Shown one piece after another: positions 60,342 to 64,000 of a stretch of DNA of 64,000 bases. The position numbers and the translations under genes were made by a program. The notes under the pieces were generated by a model. That model was not told where the DNA came from and made no database searches. It saw only the letters and a list, made by a program, of their open reading frames with translations. Origin of the DNA: Pseudomonas sp. Marseille-Q3773 (GTDB lineage Bacteria > Pseudomonadota > Gammaproteobacteria > Pseudomonadales > Pseudomonadaceae); the NCBI RefSeq assembly GCF_916618955.1, contig NZ_OU745390.1, forward strand, positions 1,674,001 through 1,738,000. The letters are read 5' to 3'. Each line of letters begins with the position of its first letter. Within the stretch, counting starts at the first letter, position 1.

Positions 60342-61559
60342 TTACTCCTTGCGGTGGTCTTCGCTCATACGCCATATCAACAGGGCGACCGAAGCATTCA
60401 TGCGGAAAAGCGGGTCGTCGAGCGACTGCCCGCTGAGTTGTTCGATGCGCAGGATGCGCTGATTGATGGTATTGCGGTGCAGCCCGAGGCGCTGCGCAGC
60501 CTTGAGTGCGTTGCCGTTTTCCATGAGCAGGGCATCCAGGGTGTGCACCAGCGCATGGGCGTGTTTGCGCCCCGGGGCAATCAACGGCCCAAGGGTGCGG
60601 CTGACGAAGTCGTCGATCAGCGAGCGGTCGAGAATACCTTGCAGCAGGCGCAGCACGCCCAGTTCGCTGAAATTGCAGAAGCCATTGGCCGGGCGCAAGT
60701 GCTGCGCCACATCCAGTGCCTGGCGCGCTTCGTTGAGGGCCTGGCGGTAGTGGGCGCAATCGTCGGCGAGGCTCGACAGGCCCATGTGCAGGCCCAGTTC
60801 ACCGGTCGCGGCGGGCAACTGCTGGTACAACGCCGCCACTGCAACGGGCAGGTCTTGCGTGTCGGCCAGCAGCACCACGAACAGGTCGCCAGGTAATTGC
60901 GCGCTGACGCTGCCCGGGCGTTGCCGGCACCAGGCGTCGAGCTGGTCTTCCAAAGCCTGGCGGGTCGCTTGCCAGGTGCGCTCGCCGCGGGCCAGGCCGT
61001 GCCGCTCGAACACGCCGTCCACGCCTGTCAGGCGTACTGCCAGCAGGCGCCGCGGTTCATCCAGCGCCAATTGCAGGTGCGCTGCCCGCTGCCGGGCAAT
61101 CGCCAGGCTCGGGTAGTCCCCGGTGAGCAGCTGGCCGAGGATGTCATTGCGCGAGCGGCGCGCCTGGCTCATCTGCACCAGCGCCGTGCCGATCAGGTGG
61201 GTAACCACCACCATCTTCAGCGCGTACGGCTGCTCGATCAGCGGCAGGCCCAGTTGCTCGGCACGGGCAACCACGGCGGGCGGGATGCTGTGTATGAAGC
61301 TGCCACCAGTGAGAATCACCATTCCGGCAATGCCCACAGCCTCGCCATCCTCCATCAGGCTCAGCAGGTTGGCCTCGCCGCGTGGATGGTTTATGCCGGT
61401 GACAAACACCAGTTCACCCCCCATTACCCATTCGGCGATGCCTTCGTTCTCTGCCACATAAGGCCAGCGCACCCGCCGGTACAGGTTGCGCGCCCCGGCC
61501 CGCACGCGCAGTTCGTGCAGGCCGGGCAACTGCAGGATCTGCTCCAGCGCCAGGCTCAC
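60342..61559 (-). CDS. PucR-family transcriptional regulator
   Basis: A 405-aa regulator with the N-terminal PucR/purine catabolism domain (LPGLHELRVRAGARNLYRRVRWPYVAENEGIAEWVMGGELVFVTG) and a C-terminal HTH_30 domain (LLMENGNALKAAQRLGLHRNTINQRILRIEQL). The GTG start at 61559 overlaps the permease stop as GTGA. Translation is therefore coupled to the permease, and the gene probably controls the operon in response to cytosine or a related base. Confidence 0.9.
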   Translation of the reverse strand: MSLALEQILQLPGLHELRVRAGARNLYRRVRWPYVAENEGIAEWVMGGELVFVTGINHPRGEANLLSLMEDGEAVGIAGMVILTGGSFIHSIPPAVVARAEQLGLPLIEQPYALKMVVVTHLIGTALVQMSQARRSRNDILGQLLTGDYPSLAIARQRAAHLQLALDEPRRLLAVRLTGVDGVFERHGLARGERTWQATRQALEDQLDAWCRQRPGSVSAQLPGDLFVVLLADTQDLPVAVAALYQQLPAATGELGLHMGLSSLADDCAHYRQALNEARQALDVAQHLRPANGFCNFSELGVLRLLQGILDRSLIDDFVSRTLGPLIAPGRKHAHALVHTLDALLMENGNALKAAQRLGLHRNTINQRILRIEQLSGQSLDDPLFRMNASVALLIWRMSEDHRKE

Positions 61560-62821
61560 GGCTCGGTGCCTGCCTGGCCTGGTGCCCGGCGCCGCGCGCC
61601 CAGCTCGACGAGAACGACGTAGCACAGGGCCGAAGCGCCAATACCGACCAGCGGGGCGATCCACGGCGAGGCGCAGGCCAGTACCGCGCCCACGGCATAG
61701 GCCACCAGACCGGTCAAGTTGTAGCGCGGCAGGCTTATCGTGCCCAGTGTCGGGAACCTGCCGCGATGGCGGTACCAGAAATCGGCCATGATCACGCCGC
61801 CCAGCGGCGGAATGATCGAGCCCAGCAGCACCAGGAACGGGATCAGCATTTCGTACATGCCGCCGATCGCCAGCACGATCCCGACCCCGGCTGCCGCCAG
61901 CGTTGCACTGCGCCGGCGCTCGCTGCGCAGCAGGTGGCAGGCGGCGGCCGACACGTTGTAGAGGGTCGGCCCCTGGATCGTCCACAAATTCAGGCACAGC
62001 ATGACCACCGCCGCGAACGACAGGCCTTGCAGCATCATCACCTCGACGATATCGGCCTGCTGGTAGACCATCGCGCACCAGCCCCCCGCCACCACCATCA
62101 AGCCGTTGCCCAGCAGGAACGCCACCACGCTGGCAGTGACCGCCACCCGGCCGCTACGCGCCAGCCGTGTCCAGTTGGTCGCCTGGGTAGCGCCACTGGC
62201 GAAGGTACCGAAGACCATGGTCACGGCAGCCGAAAAGGTCATGGTCTCGTGCGGTAATACTGCGGCCAGGCCGGCAAGGCCACCGGCGTCGCGGGTAGCG
62301 ATGTACATCGAGACCAATAGCAGCACGAACATCAACGGCACCGACACCCGCGACAGCACGTCCAGCCCCTTGAAGCCGATGATGGCCGTCATGCTGAAGC
62401 CCAGGCCGAACAGCACCATCAACGGCATGCTGAAGCCTTCCGCCAGCCCCAGCAGCCGCACCAGCACGATGGCCACCGTGGCCGTGCCCCAGGCATACCA
62501 GCCCAGTTCGGCGAAACCCAGCAAAAAGTCGGACAGTCGGCTACCCGCCTCGCCGAAGCAGAATCGCCCCATCAGCACGGTGTTCAGCCCGCTGCGCGAG
62601 GCAATGAACGCCAGGGCTGCGGCATACAGGGCCAGCAGACTGTTGCCGACGGCGGCTACCCATAACATGTCGACAAAACTGAAGGCCATGCCCAGCTTGC
62701 CGCCGGCGAACATGGTGCCGGTAAAGAAGGTGAAGCTGAACAGGACCATCGCGATCGGCAGCAGGCCCTTGCGGGCGGACTGCGGGGCTTCGCTGAGCGG
62801 GAATTCGCTGGATGAGCTCAT
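61556..62821 (-). CDS. codB: cytosine permease (NCS1 family)
   Basis: A 421-aa NCS1-type transporter with about 12 membrane segments. Landmarks: GMAFSFVDMLWVAAVGNSLLALYAAAL, GLNTVLMGRFCFGEAGS and PPLGGVIMADFWYRHR. Linkage to cytosine deaminase identifies it as CodB-like. ATG at 62821 is chosen; the longer frame upstream is leader. The 445-bp gap 62822-63266 holds only the palindrome at 62928-62942; a 152-codon reverse frame there looks non-coding. Confidence 0.9.
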   Translation of the reverse strand: MSSSSEFPLSEAPQSARKGLLPIAMVLFSFTFFTGTMFAGGKLGMAFSFVDMLWVAAVGNSLLALYAAALAFIASRSGLNTVLMGRFCFGEAGSRLSDFLLGFAELGWYAWGTATVAIVLVRLLGLAEGFSMPLMVLFGLGFSMTAIIGFKGLDVLSRVSVPLMFVLLLVSMYIATRDAGGLAGLAAVLPHETMTFSAAVTMVFGTFASGATQATNWTRLARSGRVAVTASVVAFLLGNGLMVVAGGWCAMVYQQADIVEVMMLQGLSFAAVVMLCLNLWTIQGPTLYNVSAAACHLLRSERRRSATLAAAGVGIVLAIGGMYEMLIPFLVLLGSIIPPLGGVIMADFWYRHRGRFPTLGTISLPRYNLTGLVAYAVGAVLACASPWIAPLVGIGASALCYVVLVELGARRRAPGQAGTEP

Positions 62822-62927
62822 TGCACGGGGCTCCGGGTTGTAGTCGGGAGCAGGGAGAGCAAGATGCAGGCCGTTTTCACCGCACCGGTCAGGGCGCCCC
62901 GGAGCAGGCGTGTCGCACTGCAGCCAG

Positions 62928-62942
62928 TGTGCATGGTGCACA
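62928..62942. promoter_or_regulatory. inverted repeat upstream of the codB operon
   Basis: TGTGCA and TGCACA are perfect arms around TGG, about 107 bp before the permease ATG. It may be an operator for the PucR-type regulator; short length keeps confidence low. Confidence 0.35.
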
Positions 62943-63266
62943 TTAAAGCGCAGAAAACGGCAATTGAAAGTGTGCCCGGCGACCTCATTTGAGGCGTATG
63001 CGCACCAAAGCAGGACGGCTTCGTGTCGTTGGCGCCCAGCGAGGCATGGCGTGAAGGAGCAGGGGGCACCATGCCCCAGACGTTGGGTAATGGGTAACCC
63101 GCTAGTGGGGGAATAGCCGCGTTTTTCACGCCGTGGTTTTCAACGCACTCCAGGCGCCACAAGGGCCTGATTGGCAGGGCTTCATATCCCGGACATTTGG
63201 CACAAGCGTTGCTCGGGGCGTGGTAACTAGCAAAACGCCACGAAGTCGTGAGCGAGGCACAAGCCA

Positions 63267-64000
63267 ATGAAAACACCTGTCGCGATTCGCCCCTGCAGGC
63301 ATGTATTCCCGCTCTCCTCCGTCACTGCGCTGATGCTCGGCCTCGGGCTGGCCACGGCGGTGGCCGCACCCCTGGATGACAACAGCATGCCGCCGCCGAC
63401 CGACCCGTCGGCCTATACCGACCAGCCGGCCGACCCGACCCAGGCCTTGCTCGACCTTTACAACATGCCGGAGGCCAACCGGGGCTCGCTCGAGCTGACC
63501 AATGGTGCGTACGGCGATCGCAACACGGTGCTGGCCAACAATGTCTTGCCGCCGGCCCTGCAAACCGCCAACAAGTACCCCACCAACGGCAAACCCAGCC
63601 CCTTGTTCGGCGCGTTGCCGTTTACCCAGCAGTTGCTTCTGTTCGAAGAGTTCGGCACGGAAAAACTCGACCCCACGCTGCCGCCAGCGACCCTGACCTT
63701 CCCGGTGCCCACCCTGGGTGCCGCACCGGCGCAGGACCCGGACGTGGTCGCCCGCAGTGGTCCCAGCGGCAGCGCGCTGGAAGCCTTCCTCAAGCAACCG
63801 GGCCTGTACCCGTTCCCGACCCAGTATGCCAACGTGCTCGACCGCAACCCGTGGAAGGCGCAGATCGAGATGTTCCTCAACCGGCACCCTGTCGGCTCGC
63901 CAGCGGAAGGCCGGCCACCAGGAAAAGGCTGGTCGCACCAGCGCTGGAACGAGTTCTATCCGCAGGTGGGGTTCAAGACCGCCCAGGCCGGCGCGCGCAT
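63267..64000 (+). CDS. secreted protein, probable multicopper oxidase, N-terminal part (3' end outside window)
   Basis: An open frame of 244 codons runs off the window. A signal peptide (about residues 1-33, hydrophobic core VTALMLGLGLATAVA) is followed by a Pro-rich mature start. The segments FGALPFTQQLLLFEEFGTEKLDP, RPPGKGWSHQRWNEFYPQV and KTAQAGAR match what I remember of large Pseudomonas multicopper oxidases, some tied to Mn(II) oxidation. The copper-binding His motifs would lie downstream, so the call rests on these N-terminal stretches only. Confidence 0.6.
   Translation, partial: MKTPVAIRPCRHVFPLSSVTALMLGLGLATAVAAPLDDNSMPPPTDPSAYTDQPADPTQALLDLYNMPEANRGSLELTNGAYGDRNTVLANNVLPPALQTANKYPTNGKPSPLFGALPFTQQLLLFEEFGTEKLDPTLPPATLTFPVPTLGAAPAQDPDVVARSGPSGSALEAFLKQPGLYPFPTQYANVLDRNPWKAQIEMFLNRHPVGSPAEGRPPGKGWSHQRWNEFYPQVGFKTAQAGAR

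Noticed and set aside
62818..63276. A 152-codon reverse frame upstream of codB
   Set aside because: No ribosome-binding site or family likeness and irregular composition; more likely an intergenic region with promoters.

Overview
The window is chromosomal DNA of a fluorescent pseudomonad, most likely of the Pseudomonas putida group. The evidence is a high G+C content, a P. putida-type phenylacetate (paa/pha) catabolon with its own permease and OprD-type porin, REP-like inverted repeats, and typical Pseudomonas stress genes (LigD/Ku, KGG-motif proteins, Dyp peroxidase). No rRNA, tRNA or CRISPR array was seen.

Region 1 (1-10.1 kb) is accessory. It opens with the 3' part of a BamA-family gene that has no skp/lpxD after it. 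Then comes a forward cluster: a tyrosine recombinase, a 75-aa protein and an HNH-nuclease protein. Next is a divergent Xre regulator and unknown gene pair with a well-defined promoter/operator. Last is a lower-GC, reverse-strand tniA-tniB-tniQ module (Tn5053/Tn402/Tn7-like). A candidate terminal inverted repeat lies at about 9361-9395, beside an intact host-like methyltransferase gene. The other transposon end was not found.

Region 2 (10.1-27.8 kb) is the complete phenylacetate catabolon. paaY-paaX (repressor) point left. paaFGHIJ-K, paaABCDE, a DUF485 protein with an acetate-permease-like symporter, a PhaK-type porin and paaZ point right. PhaK and the symporter import phenylacetate, PaaK activates it, PaaABCE (with PaaD) epoxidises the ring, PaaG isomerises it, PaaZ opens and oxidises it, and PaaF, PaaH and PaaJ run beta-oxidation to acetyl-CoA and succinyl-CoA. 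PaaI and PaaY are salvage thioesterases. GATAC-containing inverted repeats in both key promoter regions are likely PaaX operators.

Region 3 (27.8-56.2 kb) is rich in stress and envelope functions: a 1379-aa CheB-CheR-PAS-histidine kinase-receiver protein, Nudix and ClpP-like enzymes, a ybhP-clsB-ybhN-like operon, a metallothionein operon, and convergent ligD and ku (NHEJ). It also holds an operon-like set of a haem-oxygenase-like diiron protein, a methyltransferase, a YbdK-type ligase and a nucleosidase, plus a Dyp peroxidase, an orphan CrtZ-like hydroxylase, a diguanylate cyclase and a chromosomal KfrA-like coiled-coil DNA-binding protein.

Region 4 (56.4-64 kb) is metabolic. A YheO-type regulator precedes a PLP dehydratase and an ornithine-cyclodeaminase-like gene, with a perfect 9-bp inverted repeat between regulator and enzymes. 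A reverse operon follows: cytosine permease, PucR-type regulator, cytosine deaminase. The window ends inside a secreted, probable multicopper oxidase.
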